From assembly GCA_015065725.1 (NCBI GenBank), contig SVPV01000012.1:1-63866 (forward strand): a stretch of 63,866 nucleotides of DNA. Direction: 5' to 3'. The notes beneath the pieces were generated by a model. It saw nothing but the letters and a program-made list of their open reading frames with translations. It did not search any database and had not been told where the DNA came from. The position numbers were made by a program, and so were the translations under genes. This DNA is from Oscillospiraceae bacterium. Its GTDB lineage: Bacteria; Bacillota; Clostridia; Oscillospirales; Acutalibacteraceae. This document shows positions 26,450-35,229 of this stretch, in pieces (within the stretch, counting starts at the first letter, position 1; every line of letters begins with the position of its first letter).

Positions 26450-26478
26450 TTGACAAAGCAATTTTTATCTAGTAAAAT
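26450..26478 (+). promoter_or_regulatory. Promoter of the manganese riboswitch/P-type ATPase transcript
   Basis: -35 TTGACA (26450-26455), 17-nt spacer, -10 TAAAAT (26473-26478). Transcription would begin at about 26485, right at the aptamer. Confidence 0.82.
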
Positions 26479-26485
26479 ATGGTTA

Positions 26486-26595
26486 ATGAGGGAGTAGCGA
26501 GCGACTCTATTCGTAACAAGTCAACATCATGGTTTTTAAAAAAGCCTGGCTTGTTTTAAATCGCCAGACTCATGTATATCTGAAAGGCTATGCGT
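26486..26595 (+). ncRNA. yybP-ykoY family manganese riboswitch aptamer
   Basis: The conserved opening GAGGGAGTAGC, central paired segments (ACAAGTCAACATCATGG, CCTGGCTTGT, CGCCAGAC) and closing GAAAGGCTATGC follow the yybP-ykoY layout. This class senses Mn2+ and often precedes P-type ATPases in Firmicutes. The match is by eye; peripheral helices are not verified. Confidence 0.78.
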
Positions 26596-26662
26596 GGGTT
26601 TTTGTATATGTATGTTTAAAACCCTTGGTTTAGCCAAAACTATCCTTGGGTTTTATTTTTTT
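26596..26662 (+). terminator. Riboswitch expression platform: terminator with competing antiterminator
   Basis: AAAACCC (26618-26624) can pair downstream with GGGTTTT (26648-26654), followed by T7, to form a terminator. It can instead pair upstream with GGGTTTT (26596-26602), which abuts the aptamer's last helix. The two pairings are mutually exclusive, a typical transcription-control switch. Confidence 0.75.
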
Positions 26663-26689
26663 AAATTATTTGTATGGAGGCTTTATTTG

Positions 26690-29329
26690 ATGAAATTTTA
26701 CCTACAAGACAAAGAAGCGGTTTTGGAAGAACTCCAGACCGAATCTGGTGGATTAACCTCTTCTGAGGCTGCCGCAAGACTTGAAAAATACGGCAAAAAC
26801 AAACTTGCCGCCGCAAAAGGCAAGTCGCTTATTGCCCGTTTTTTCGAACAGTTAAAGGACCCTATGATAATAATACTTCTTGTTGCTGCATTAATTAGCG
26901 GTGTACTAGCCGTTATTGAAAATGAAAGCTTTGCAGATGTTATTATTATTTTAGCAGTAGTTGTTGTTAACGCAGTATTAGGTGTTTACCAAGAAAGCAA
27001 GGCAGAAAAGGCAATTGAGGCTTTGCAGGAAATGTCTGCCGCAACCTCAAAAGTAATGCGTGACGGTAAGGTACAGATAATACACAGCGAAGATTTAGTT
27101 GTCGGTGATGTTATTTTACTTGAAGCCGGCGATGCAGTTCCTGCTGATGCACGTATACTAGAAAATGCAAGTTTAAAGGTTGAAGAAGCAGCCCTTACCG
27201 GCGAATCTGTTCCTGTTACAAAGTTTATTGATATAATAAATCTAAAGGACGGCGAAAAGGACGTTTCTTTGGGCGACCGCAAAAATATGCTATATATGGG
27301 TTCTACCGTTGTTTACGGACGCGGTACGGCAGTTGTTACCGCTACAGGCATGGATACCGAAATGGGTAAAATTGCAGGTGCATTACAGCAAGCCGAAGAT
27401 GGCGAAACTCCACTTCAAATTAAATTAAATCAGCTTTCAAAAATTCTTACTTGGTTAGTGCTTGGCATTTGTATCATAGTTTTCGGTGTACAGCTTTTAC
27501 GTGCTGGCTCTATAGATTTTGAGCTTATTATTAATTCCTTTATGGTAGCAGTATCACTTGCGGTTGCAGCCATACCCGAAGGCCTTGCCGCTGTTGTTAC
27601 TGTTGTTCTTTCAATAGGCGTTACTAATATGTCAAAACGTAATGCAATTATTCGCAGACTTACCGCAGTTGAAACACTAGGCTGTGCACAAATTATCTGC
27701 TCTGATAAAACAGGTACACTTACTCAAAACAAAATGACAGTTGTTGACTATTTCGGCGAAAATGAAGAAAAATTAAGTGTTGCTATGGCACTTTGCTCTG
27801 ACGCCGAGCTTGATGAAGACGGCAATATTACAGGGGAGCCTACCGAAGCTGCTTTGGTTGCATGGGCAAACAAGCTTGGTCTTAAAAAATATGAACTTAA
27901 GGCTAAAAATGCACGAATTGGTGAAGCACCGTTTGATTCAGGCAGAAAAATGATGTCAACCGTACACAACACCGCAAACGGTATTATTCAGTACACAAAA
28001 GGTGCACCCGATGTTATTATAGGCAAATGCACACATTATATAAAAGACGGTGCTATTGTTCCTATGACAGAGGAATACAAAAACGAAATTTTTGCCGCTA
28101 ACAAGACAATGGCTGACAAGGCACTTCGCGTGCTTGCCTGTGCCGAGCGTGTATGGACCTCTGCACCTGCTAATTTTGAGGCAGAAAATCTTGAAACTGA
28201 CCTTTGCTTTATGGGTCTTTGCGGTATGATTGACCCCGTACGTCCCGAGGTTCGAGATGCAATAATCGAATGCCGCGGTGCAGGTATCAGACCTATTATG
28301 ATTACAGGCGACCATATCGATACTGCCGTGGCAATAGCACGTGAGCTTGGTATTATTACCGAGGAAACCTATGCTATTACAGGTGCCCAGCTCAATGAAA
28401 TGAGCGATGAGGAATTCGAGACTAAATTTATGGACATAAGCGTATACGCACGTGTTCAGCCCGAGCATAAAACACGAATTGTTAACGCTTGGAGAAAAGC
28501 AGGCTATGTTACTGCTATGACCGGTGACGGCGTTAACGACGCACCCTCGATTAAGAGTGCAGATATCGGTGTTGGTATGGGAATTACAGGCACCGACGTT
28601 ACAAAGAATGTTGCCGATATGGTACTTGCTGACGACAACTTTGCAACAATTGTAGGTGCTGTTGAAGAGGGACGCCGTATTTACGACAATATTCGCAAAG
28701 CAATACAGTTCTTACTAGGTTCTAATATGAGTGAGGTTTTATCCATATTTACCGCTACTCTTATGGGCTTTACAATTCTGAAGCCTGTACACCTTTTATG
28801 GATTAATCTTGTAACCGACTGCTTCCCTGCTTTAGCTCTAGGTATGGAAAAGGCAGAGCCAAACATTATGAGAAGAAAACCGAGAAATGCTAAATCGGGA
28901 ATTTTCTCAGGCGGTATGGGCATTGATATTGCCTATCAAGGCGTACTAGTAACACTATTAACACTAGTTTCATATTTCCTAGGTCACTTTATGGAAACAG
29001 GAAATTGGGAAATTACTAACAGTTCACACGGTATGACAATGGCATTCCTTACAATGTCTATGGCAGAAATCTTCCACAGCTTTAACATGCGTTCACAACG
29101 CTCGAGCATATTCTCATTAGGTTCACAAAACAAAACGCTGGTAATTGCCGCTATCGGCTCACTAATTGCTACAACTCTTGTTTGTGAAGTACCTTTCCTT
29201 GCAAATGCCTTTGGCTTTGCACCCGTACACTTTAACGAATATATTGTTGCAATAGGTCTTGGCATTGTTGTTATTCCGATTGTAGAATTAGTAAAATACA
29301 TTCAAAGAAAAGCACAAAAACCCGAATAA
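26690..29329 (+). CDS. P2-type cation-transporting ATPase, Ca2+/Mn2+ efflux
   Basis: The 879-residue P-type ATPase has an N-terminal cation ATPase domain, the TGES actuator motif (ALTGESVPV), DKTGTLTQNKM phosphorylation site, MTGDGVNDAP hinge and the PEGL stretch in TM4 (VAAIPEGLAAVVT) typical of P2A Ca2+ pumps. ATG 26690 follows TGGAGGCTTTATTTG; earlier in-frame codons lie in the riboswitch platform. The manganese riboswitch upstream suggests Mn2+ export as a main or shared role. Monocistronic, ended by the hairpin at 29343. Confidence 0.93.
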   Translation: MKFYLQDKEAVLEELQTESGGLTSSEAAARLEKYGKNKLAAAKGKSLIARFFEQLKDPMIIILLVAALISGVLAVIENESFADVIIILAVVVVNAVLGVYQESKAEKAIEALQEMSAATSKVMRDGKVQIIHSEDLVVGDVILLEAGDAVPADARILENASLKVEEAALTGESVPVTKFIDIINLKDGEKDVSLGDRKNMLYMGSTVVYGRGTAVVTATGMDTEMGKIAGALQQAEDGETPLQIKLNQLSKILTWLVLGICIIVFGVQLLRAGSIDFELIINSFMVAVSLAVAAIPEGLAAVVTVVLSIGVTNMSKRNAIIRRLTAVETLGCAQIICSDKTGTLTQNKMTVVDYFGENEEKLSVAMALCSDAELDEDGNITGEPTEAALVAWANKLGLKKYELKAKNARIGEAPFDSGRKMMSTVHNTANGIIQYTKGAPDVIIGKCTHYIKDGAIVPMTEEYKNEIFAANKTMADKALRVLACAERVWTSAPANFEAENLETDLCFMGLCGMIDPVRPEVRDAIIECRGAGIRPIMITGDHIDTAVAIARELGIITEETYAITGAQLNEMSDEEFETKFMDISVYARVQPEHKTRIVNAWRKAGYVTAMTGDGVNDAPSIKSADIGVGMGITGTDVTKNVADMVLADDNFATIVGAVEEGRRIYDNIRKAIQFLLGSNMSEVLSIFTATLMGFTILKPVHLLWINLVTDCFPALALGMEKAEPNIMRRKPRNAKSGIFSGGMGIDIAYQGVLVTLLTLVSYFLGHFMETGNWEITNSSHGMTMAFLTMSMAEIFHSFNMRSQRSSIFSLGSQNKTLVIAAIGSLIATTLVCEVPFLANAFGFAPVHFNEYIVAIGLGIVVIPIVELVKYIQRKAQKPE

Positions 29330-29342
29330 TAAAACTTATATT

Positions 29343-29378
29343 AAAAAGCTCAAATTCCTATAGGAATTTGAGCTTTTT
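29343..29378. terminator. Convergent terminator between the ATPase and AraC-type genes
   Basis: Perfect 16-bp stem AAAAAGCTCAAATTCC/GGAATTTGAGCTTTTT with a 4-nt loop; T5 on both strands. Confidence 0.93.
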
Positions 29379-29396
29379 GTCTATTCTCTTATATTT

Positions 29397-30260
29397 CTAT
29401 TTTTCCTTATACTTTTTAGGAGATACACCGAAACGTTTTTTGAAAGCCTTACTAAAGGCGTTTTGAGTAGAGTAATTAAGCATATCGCTTATCTCTGATA
29501 TTTTAATTTTGCCCTCAAGAATTAAAAGCCTTGCAACATCAAGCTTCTTGTTAACAAAATATTCCATAAGTGTGCTACCCGTTGTATTTTTAAATATGTT
29601 AGATAAATACCCATAGCTATAATCCATTGCTGTTGCAATTTCCTTTAAATTCACAAGCGAATATATATGTGTATCTATATAATTCATTATTCGCTGGCAT
29701 AGAACCTCAGCCCTATCAAGATTATCGGGCTGTATTTTTGAAGGCTCGCCTAAAAAAGAACGTATTGTGTATATTATTATTTCTTTAAAAATCGCTAATA
29801 GGAGTTGATGTTTATATGCATTTTCAGAATTAAGCTCGCTAATAGCATTGCTAATAAACGGCGGTATTCTTTCGTCGTGAAAAATACGAAGCTCGGGTGA
29901 ATGGCATCTTTCAGAAATTTTTAAAAGCTCACTTGCAAATTCTTCGTCAGTAGTTGTGAAGGCTAAAAAATCAAACTTTAACGGATTTTCCTTGTCGGTA
30001 ATTATTTTATGTGTGTCGCACGGAAAAGTAATATGTATATCACCGCGTTCAAGCGGTACGGGTGTACCGTTTATGATAACTGTACCTTTTCCACCTGTTA
30101 CAACGGTAAGTTCATAAAGCACAGTATGCATATGCTCATCTATCACAGTATCACGATTACAATACATTCTTCCTATTTGTGCTACAAAAATATCCTCAAA
30201 TTCCAAAGGTTCGCTAAAAAAATTTTTTTCTAAATGATAATATACTGACAAAACCGACAC
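29397..30260 (-). CDS. AraC family transcriptional regulator with cupin domain
   Basis: The 287-residue protein has an N-terminal AraC-binding cupin (VIDEHMHTVLYELTVVTGGKGTVIINGTPVPLERGDIHI) and a C-terminal double HTH (SYGYLSNIFKNTTGSTLMEYF, ISDMLNYSTQNAFSKAFKKRFGVSPKKY). Such regulators typically sense a sugar and activate carbohydrate genes. It is monocistronic, between the ATPase terminator and the nfnB terminator, so its target is not obvious; the glycan loci in this window are candidates by content only. Confidence 0.9.
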   Translation of the reverse strand: MSVLSVYYHLEKNFFSEPLEFEDIFVAQIGRMYCNRDTVIDEHMHTVLYELTVVTGGKGTVIINGTPVPLERGDIHITFPCDTHKIITDKENPLKFDFLAFTTTDEEFASELLKISERCHSPELRIFHDERIPPFISNAISELNSENAYKHQLLLAIFKEIIIYTIRSFLGEPSKIQPDNLDRAEVLCQRIMNYIDTHIYSLVNLKEIATAMDYSYGYLSNIFKNTTGSTLMEYFVNKKLDVARLLILEGKIKISEISDMLNYSTQNAFSKAFKKRFGVSPKKYKEK

Positions 30261-30371
30261 CTCACAATTAGATTTATATTGTATTATGTTTTTAGTGCCT
30301 TGTCAACTAAAAACTTTAAATATGGAAATAAATTACAAGTCAAATATTAAAAATTGATATTTTTCAAAAGA

Positions 30372-30402
30372 AAAACCGTCCTCTTAAAAGAAGACGGTTT
30401 TA
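30372..30402 (-). terminator. Terminator after nfnB
   Basis: Stem AAAACCGTC/GACGGTTTT extended by CTCTT/AAGA pairing, T-run on the minus strand. It ends the metK-nfnA-nfnB transcript. Confidence 0.85.
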
Positions 30403-30404
30403 AA

Positions 30405-31787
30405 CTATTTACTCAATTTTTCATCAATAGCATTTGCTGCCTTTTTACCGGCACCCATTGCTAAAATAACCGTTGCGGCACCTGTTACGGCATCGCCACC
30501 GGCATAAACATTATCCTTAGTGGTTTGCATTGTTTCGTCAACAACCAAGCAACCGCGTTTATTAGCCTCTATTCCGGTAGTAGTAGTACGTATTAAAGGA
30601 TTAGGTGAAGTACCAAGAGCCATTATTACAGCATCAACGTCTATAACAAAGTTAGAGCCTTCAATTTCTTTAGGTCTTCTTCTACCTGATGCATCAGGCT
30701 CGCCTAATTCCATCTTAACACATTCTATACCTATTACGCGACTATTTTCATCAGCAATAATGCGTACAGGATTGCAGAGCAATTTAAAATCAATCTGTTC
30801 CTCTTTGGCGTGGTGTACCTCCTCTTTACGAGCAGGCATCTCCTCCTCACCTCTGCGGTATATAATATACACATTTTCAGCACCAAGACGCTTTGCACTG
30901 CGTGCCGCATCCATAGCAACATTACCGCCGCCGACAACTGCAACAGAATTTGAACGCTTAATAGGTGTATCGTATTCATCCATATACGCTTTCATAAGAT
31001 TAATACGTGTTAAGAATTCGTTAGCAGAGTAAACACCTACACTGCCCTCACCCTCAATACCCATAAACATAGGAAGACCAGCACCTGAGCCGATAAACAC
31101 AGCGTCAAAGCCCATTAGGAAGATTTCATCAACCGACAAAACCTTACCTATTACCATATCGGTCATAATCTTAACGCCTAAAGCCTCAAGACCCTCAATT
31201 TCCTTTTTAACGATTGCTTTTGGGAGTCGGAATTCGGGTATACCGTATACAAGCACACCGCCCGCAGTATGAAAAGCTTCAAAAATTGTCACATCATAGC
31301 CTTTACGGGCAAGCTCACCCGCACAGGTAAGTCCCGAAGGACCACCGCCCACCACAGCAACTTTTTTGCCGTTTTTCTTTATAACGGGTATTTCCTTTTC
31401 AAAATTTTGCATATAATAGTCAGCCGCAAAACGCTCTAACCTACCAATTGCTACGCTTTCACCCTTAATTCCTCTTACACATTTGCCCTCGCATTGCATT
31501 TCCTGTGGGCAAACTCTACCGCAAACGGCAGGAAGTGCATTATTTTCGGTAATTTTTTGATATGCACCCTTAAAATCACCCTCTGCAATTTTTGAAATAA
31601 AATCTGGTATTTGCACATTCACAGGGCAACCGCTAACACAGGGCTTGTTTTTACAATTTAAACATCTATTGGCTTCCGCCATTGCCATTTCGGGTGTGTA
31701 GCCTGTAGAAACTTCTTTGAAATTTTTGTTTCTGACAAGCGGGGGTTGTTCGGGCATAGGTGTCTTTTTAGGAGACATATCAGCCAT
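30405..31787 (-). CDS. nfnB: NADPH-side flavoprotein of Nfn-type transhydrogenase (NfnB/SudA/GltA-like)
   Basis: The 460-residue protein has an N-terminal Fer4_20 iron-sulfur region (CLNCKNKPCVSGCPVNVQIP, later CGRVCPQEMQCEGKC) and two Rossmann folds (VVGGGPSGL for FAD, VVGGGNVAMDAA for NADPH). Alone it could be a glutamate synthase small subunit, but it overlaps by 8 nt a gene for the NfnA/SudB partner and no large glutamate synthase subunit is near. The NfnAB complex balances NADH, ferredoxin and NADPH by electron bifurcation in anaerobes. Confidence 0.9.
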   Translation of the reverse strand: MADMSPKKTPMPEQPPLVRNKNFKEVSTGYTPEMAMAEANRCLNCKNKPCVSGCPVNVQIPDFISKIAEGDFKGAYQKITENNALPAVCGRVCPQEMQCEGKCVRGIKGESVAIGRLERFAADYYMQNFEKEIPVIKKNGKKVAVVGGGPSGLTCAGELARKGYDVTIFEAFHTAGGVLVYGIPEFRLPKAIVKKEIEGLEALGVKIMTDMVIGKVLSVDEIFLMGFDAVFIGSGAGLPMFMGIEGEGSVGVYSANEFLTRINLMKAYMDEYDTPIKRSNSVAVVGGGNVAMDAARSAKRLGAENVYIIYRRGEEEMPARKEEVHHAKEEQIDFKLLCNPVRIIADENSRVIGIECVKMELGEPDASGRRRPKEIEGSNFVIDVDAVIMALGTSPNPLIRTTTTGIEANKRGCLVVDETMQTTKDNVYAGGDAVTGAATVILAMGAGKKAANAIDEKLSK

Positions 31788-32607
31788 TATTAATACCCCC
31801 TAATCTACAAGCGTGTGCCTCTTCTTCACGGTAAAAGGCATTGCGGCGTGAAAGCTCATCAAAATCTACCAAATGACCGTCGAAATCGGGACCGTCAACA
31901 CAAGCGAACTTTGTTTCACCGCCAACACTGACACGGCATCCGCCACACATACCTGTACCGTCAATCATAATAGGATTAAGACTTACAATAGTCTTTATAC
32001 CGTACGGCTCGGTAGTTTTAGCAACAAATTTCATCATAGGCAAAGGACCTATTGCTATTACAAGGTCATATTTATCATTATCAATAAGACGCTTTAAGAC
32101 CTCGGTAACCAGTCCTTTTTCACCGTAAGAGCCGTCGTCTGTGGTGAGATAAAAACCATCAGAGACCTCACGCATTTCGTCTTCAAGAATAACTATATCA
32201 CGACTTCTAAAACCTGCAATAACATCGGTTTTAACACCCATATTTTTAAGTGCTTTTGCTTGCGGATATGCAATTGCACAGCCTACACCACCGCCAACAA
32301 CTATTGCTTTTTTAGGCTCGCCAAATTCAGTAGGCAAGCCTAGCGGTCCAACAACGGTAGCAATGCTATCCCCTACGTTCAATTTTGCTAAACGTTTAGT
32401 GGTGTATCCTACCGCTTGGAAAATTATTGTAAGCGTGCCTTTATTTGCATCAAAATCGGCAACGGTAAGCGGAATACGCTCACCAGCATCGTCAATACGA
32501 ATTATTACGAATTGCCCTGCCTTTACCTTACGTGCCACAAATGGTGCATCTAATACAAACAGAGTAACTTGTTCGTTAAGCTGTCTTTTTACTAAAATTT
32601 TATACAT
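31780..32607 (-). CDS. nfnA: Ferredoxin-NAD side subunit of Nfn-type transhydrogenase (NfnA/SudB)
   Basis: The 275-residue protein resembles dihydroorotate dehydrogenase PyrK/SudB: an FAD-binding reductase domain (AGQFVIIRID...ERIPLTVAD), an NAD-binding domain (AIVVGGGVGCAIAYPQAKAL) and a C-terminal 2Fe-2S cluster region (TGMCGGCRVSVG...FACVDGPDFDGH). It starts 19 nt after the metK stop with AGGAAATCAGG upstream, and no terminator intervenes, so it is expected on the metK transcript. Confidence 0.9.
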   Translation of the reverse strand: MYKILVKRQLNEQVTLFVLDAPFVARKVKAGQFVIIRIDDAGERIPLTVADFDANKGTLTIIFQAVGYTTKRLAKLNVGDSIATVVGPLGLPTEFGEPKKAIVVGGGVGCAIAYPQAKALKNMGVKTDVIAGFRSRDIVILEDEMREVSDGFYLTTDDGSYGEKGLVTEVLKRLIDNDKYDLVIAIGPLPMMKFVAKTTEPYGIKTIVSLNPIMIDGTGMCGGCRVSVGGETKFACVDGPDFDGHLVDFDELSRRNAFYREEEAHACRLGGINNG

Positions 32608-32626
32608 TAAAAAACGCCTGATTTCC

Positions 32627-33808
32627 TTACTTTAAAATTGCTTTTAATTCTTCTGCCTTGTCGGTTTTCTCCCATAAAAATTCCTCTAATTCTCTACCAA
32701 AATGACCGTAGTTAGAGGTCTTTCTATAAATCGGACGACGAAGCTTCAAAGTATCTATAATAGCTGCAGGACGAAGGTCAAACACCTTCATTACTGCTGC
32801 AGATATTTCCTCATCAGAGTGTGTACCTGTGCCGTATGTATCTATCATAAGAGAAACAGGACTTGCAACACCGATAGCGTATGCTAGCTGTACCTCACAC
32901 TTTTTAGCTATACCTGCTGCTACGATATTCTTTGCAACATAGCGTGCGGCATAAGCGGCACTTCTATCAACTTTTGTTGGGTCCTTACCCGAAAATGCAC
33001 CGCCGCCGTGACGTGCAACACCGCCGTAGGTATCAACAATAATCTTTCTGCCTGTAAGACCTGTATCGCCTTGAGGACCTCCTACTACAAACCTACCTGT
33101 AGGATTAATATAATACTTGGTATTAGAGTCCAAAAGATTTGCAGGAACAGTAGCTTTAATAACCTTTTCTAAAATATCTGCACGAAGCGTTTCTAAAGAA
33201 ACACTGTCACTGTGCTGACTAGATACTACAACTGCCTCAATTCGTGCAGGTACGCCGTCAACATACTCAACTGTTACCTGTGTTTTACCGTCAGGGCGAA
33301 GATACGAAAGCTCGCCTGACTTTCTAACTTCGGTAAGCTTTAGTGCCATTTTATGTGCAAGCGATGTAGACAAAGGCATCAATTCCTCTGTTTCGTCACA
33401 GGCATAACCGAACATCATACCTTGGTCGCCCGCACCGTGCTGATTATATATATCAGCATTGTCGGCTTTAAATTCCATAGAATTATCAACACCCAAAGCA
33501 ATATCAGGTGACTGCTTATCAATAGCAGTCATAACAGCACACGTATTGCCGTCAAATCCCATATCGGCAGAATTGTAACCGATATCACAAACAACGTTAC
33601 GAACTATTTGCGGAATATCAATGTGTGCAGTTGTGGTAATTTCACCCATAACTGTTACAACGCCTGTTGTACAAAAGGTTTCGCAAGCAACGCGTCCCTT
33701 TGTGTCCTGTTCATAAATCGCATCAAGCACCGCATCAGAAATTTGGTCGCACACCTTATCGGGATGACCCTCTGTTACGGACTCTGAAGTAAATAACCAT
33801 TTTGCCAT
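32627..33808 (-). CDS. metK: S-adenosylmethionine synthetase
   Basis: Makes SAM from methionine and ATP. The 393-residue protein has the family motifs [21 protein letters not shown] at the N-terminus, [12 protein letters not shown], and [19 protein letters not shown]. The start at 33808 is preceded by AAAAGGGGAAATATAT; an upstream in-frame codon at 33838 lies near the riboswitch terminator and is not supported. Controlled by the SAM-I riboswitch at 33879-33970. Confidence 0.97.
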   Translation of the reverse strand: MAKWLFTSESVTEGHPDKVCDQISDAVLDAIYEQDTKGRVACETFCTTGVVTVMGEITTTAHIDIPQIVRNVVCDIGYNSADMGFDGNTCAVMTAIDKQSPDIALGVDNSMEFKADNADIYNQHGAGDQGMMFGYACDETEELMPLSTSLAHKMALKLTEVRKSGELSYLRPDGKTQVTVEYVDGVPARIEAVVVSSQHSDSVSLETLRADILEKVIKATVPANLLDSNTKYYINPTGRFVVGGPQGDTGLTGRKIIVDTYGGVARHGGGAFSGKDPTKVDRSAAYAARYVAKNIVAAGIAKKCEVQLAYAIGVASPVSLMIDTYGTGTHSDEEISAAVMKVFDLRPAAIIDTLKLRRPIYRKTSNYGHFGRELEEFLWEKTDKAEELKAILK

Positions 33809-33840
33809 ATATATTTCCCCTTTTCTTGTTCCTTTCATTT

Positions 33841-33869
33841 AAAAAGCCGTTTCCAAAAAAGAAACGGCT
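33841..33869 (-). terminator. Terminator of the SAM riboswitch
   Basis: Stem AGCCGTTTC/GAAACGGCT with an 8-nt loop and T-run on the minus strand, between aptamer and metK: the OFF structure of the SAM-I switch. Confidence 0.92.
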
Positions 33870-33878
33870 CCAAAAACC

Positions 33879-33970
33879 TCATCTTTTCGGAATATTCCGC
33901 AGGATTTAGCACCTTGTTTTTACAGGTTGCCGGGCATCATAGGGCCTGTCCCTCCGCCACTCTTGATAAG
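33879..33970 (-). ncRNA. SAM-I (S-box) riboswitch
   Basis: Minus-strand sequence shows CTTATCAAGAGTGGCGGAGG, GGCCCTATGATGCCCGGCAACC, GGTGCTAAATCCTGC and GATGAG in order, the S-box consensus. A 17-nt spaced promoter lies upstream (34010-34038), and a terminator follows. Confidence 0.97.
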
Positions 33971-34009
33971 GAACATATTAAATTATTATGTAGACTTGCT
34001 ACTCAAGAC

Positions 34010-34038
34010 AGTATAACATTTAACATCGTATTTGTCAA
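34010..34038 (-). promoter_or_regulatory. Promoter of the metK-nfnAB transcript
   Basis: Minus strand -35 TTGACA (34038-34033), 17-nt spacer, -10 TATACT (34015-34010). The only promoter seen for metK, nfnA and nfnB. Confidence 0.85.
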
Positions 34039-34044
34039 GCCATT

Positions 34045-34710
34045 TTAAGCTATAATTTCGAATCCGCCTTTTAGAACAAAAACAATAAACATTATTGTAA
34101 TAATCATAATTATTATCGATACTAAATACAAAGCTATTGTTTTCTTGGTGAAACCACTGTAATTCTCATTATTTTTAACTAGTTTTACTCTTCGTAAAGT
34201 ATTAACAACGGGCTTATAAATAATAAGGGTTGTGGCAGAATTCATAACCGTTTTTGCAAGGTTAAAGGGCAATAAAACAGTAGGTATCATTGCTGCTACC
34301 TCTGACGCGGAAACGCCCATATAAAACGGCGTAATAAAATAGTTTGCGACCATCATAACAGTAGTAACTCCTAAAGAAGAAACAACTGTCGCTAAAATAG
34401 CACCCGAAAAGGTTCTCTTATACTTATAGATGCTACCTATAATCACTGCAAAAGATGCACTTGAAATGAAATTCATTATAAGACCATACGGACCTGTATC
34501 ACTAATAGAAAGAAATTCCAAAAAGGTTACTATACCCACACTTGTCAGACCATAAAGCGGTCCTAAAACCAGAGAGACAATAGAAATTACAGCATCCTTA
34601 AAATCAAAGGTTAAAAACATAACCTTAAATTTAAAAACAAATGTTATTAAGAATGCAATAGCAGAAAATGCGGCGGTAATAATAAGTTTTTTTAAGTTAT
34701 CGTTTTTCAT
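34045..34710 (-). CDS. ribU: ECF transporter S-component for riboflavin
   Basis: The 221-residue membrane protein has six helices and RibU features (FDFKDAVISIVSLVLGPLYGLTSVGIVTFLEF, GPYGLIMNFISS). It imports riboflavin with the shared Ecf module, which is not in this window. ATG 34710 follows GAGGTGTATT. Control by the FMN riboswitch just upstream confirms the substrate. Confidence 0.94.
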   Translation of the reverse strand: MKNDNLKKLIITAAFSAIAFLITFVFKFKVMFLTFDFKDAVISIVSLVLGPLYGLTSVGIVTFLEFLSISDTGPYGLIMNFISSASFAVIIGSIYKYKRTFSGAILATVVSSLGVTTVMMVANYFITPFYMGVSASEVAAMIPTVLLPFNLAKTVMNSATTLIIYKPVVNTLRRVKLVKNNENYSGFTKKTIALYLVSIIIMIITIMFIVFVLKGGFEIIA

Positions 34711-34725
34711 AATACACCTCAAAAC

Positions 34726-34753
34726 TAAAAAAGCCCGCAGTAAAACTGCGGGC
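34726..34753 (-). terminator. Terminator of the FMN riboswitch
   Basis: Stem GCCCGCAG/CTGCGGGC with a 5-nt loop and a T6 run on the minus strand, 16 nt before the ribU start. Confidence 0.92.
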
Positions 34754-34781
34754 GAAAAATACGCAAATATTGCATAATTTC

Positions 34782-34884
34782 TCCTTCCATCCGGACTATA
34801 CCGTCGGCTTCGGAATTACACCGAATCAACCATAATAGGCTCGCAGGCTTTACTGCCGGTGAGGAATTACACCTCGCCCTGAAG
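34782..34884 (-). ncRNA. FMN riboswitch (RFN element)
   Basis: Minus-strand motifs in order: CTTCAGGGCGAGGTGTAATT, CACCGGCAGTAAAGCC, GCGAGCC, TTGATTCGGTGTAATTCCGA and GCCGACGGTATAGTCCGGAT, ending GGAAGGAG. This is the RFN consensus, located upstream of ribU with a terminator. Confidence 0.97.
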
Positions 34885-34897
34885 AATTTACAATATT

Positions 34898-34926
34898 ATT
34901 TTATTCCTATATTGCTATTTTGTCAA
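34898..34926 (-). promoter_or_regulatory. Promoter of the FMN riboswitch-ribU transcript
   Basis: Minus strand -35 TTGACA (34926-34921), 17-nt spacer, -10 TAAAAT (34903-34898). It lies within the last codons of the DUF1294 gene. Confidence 0.8.
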
Positions 34927-35200
34927 TACCAAATGCAAAAACAAATAAAATAATTATTTGTATAACTATAATTAACGGAATTCCTATCATAAATCTTTTA
35001 TGCAAGGTTTTGTGACTTATTAATCTCATTGTTATATACATAGCAACAGAACCACCTAGTGCCGACAATATAATAAGTGATTTTTCACTAACACGCCAAT
35101 ATCCATTTTTAGCATTATGTTTATCGACAATACAAACAAAACAAGAGAATAAGTTTATAACTATCAAATATATAATTAAAAGCTTTGTGTAAAAATCCAA
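34907..35200 (-). CDS. DUF1294 family small membrane protein
   Basis: The 97-residue protein has three hydrophobic segments and DUF1294 features (CIVDKHNAKNGYWRVSEKSLIILSALGGSVAMYITMRLISHKTLHKRFMIGIP). TTG 35200 is preferred because AGGGGTGG lies upstream; the in-frame alternative at 35230 lacks an RBS. It follows sigE by about 30 nt. Function unknown. Confidence 0.85.
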   Translation of the reverse strand: MDFYTKLLIIYLIVINLFSCFVCIVDKHNAKNGYWRVSEKSLIILSALGGSVAMYITMRLISHKTLHKRFMIGIPLIIVIQIIILFVFAFGIDKIAI

Positions 35201-35229
35201 GTTACCACCCCTACTAACGAATAATATCA

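Noticed and set aside
27956-28468. 170-codon antisense frame in the P-type ATPase gene
   Set aside because: The sense strand carries all P-type motifs; the antisense product resembles no family and has no RBS.
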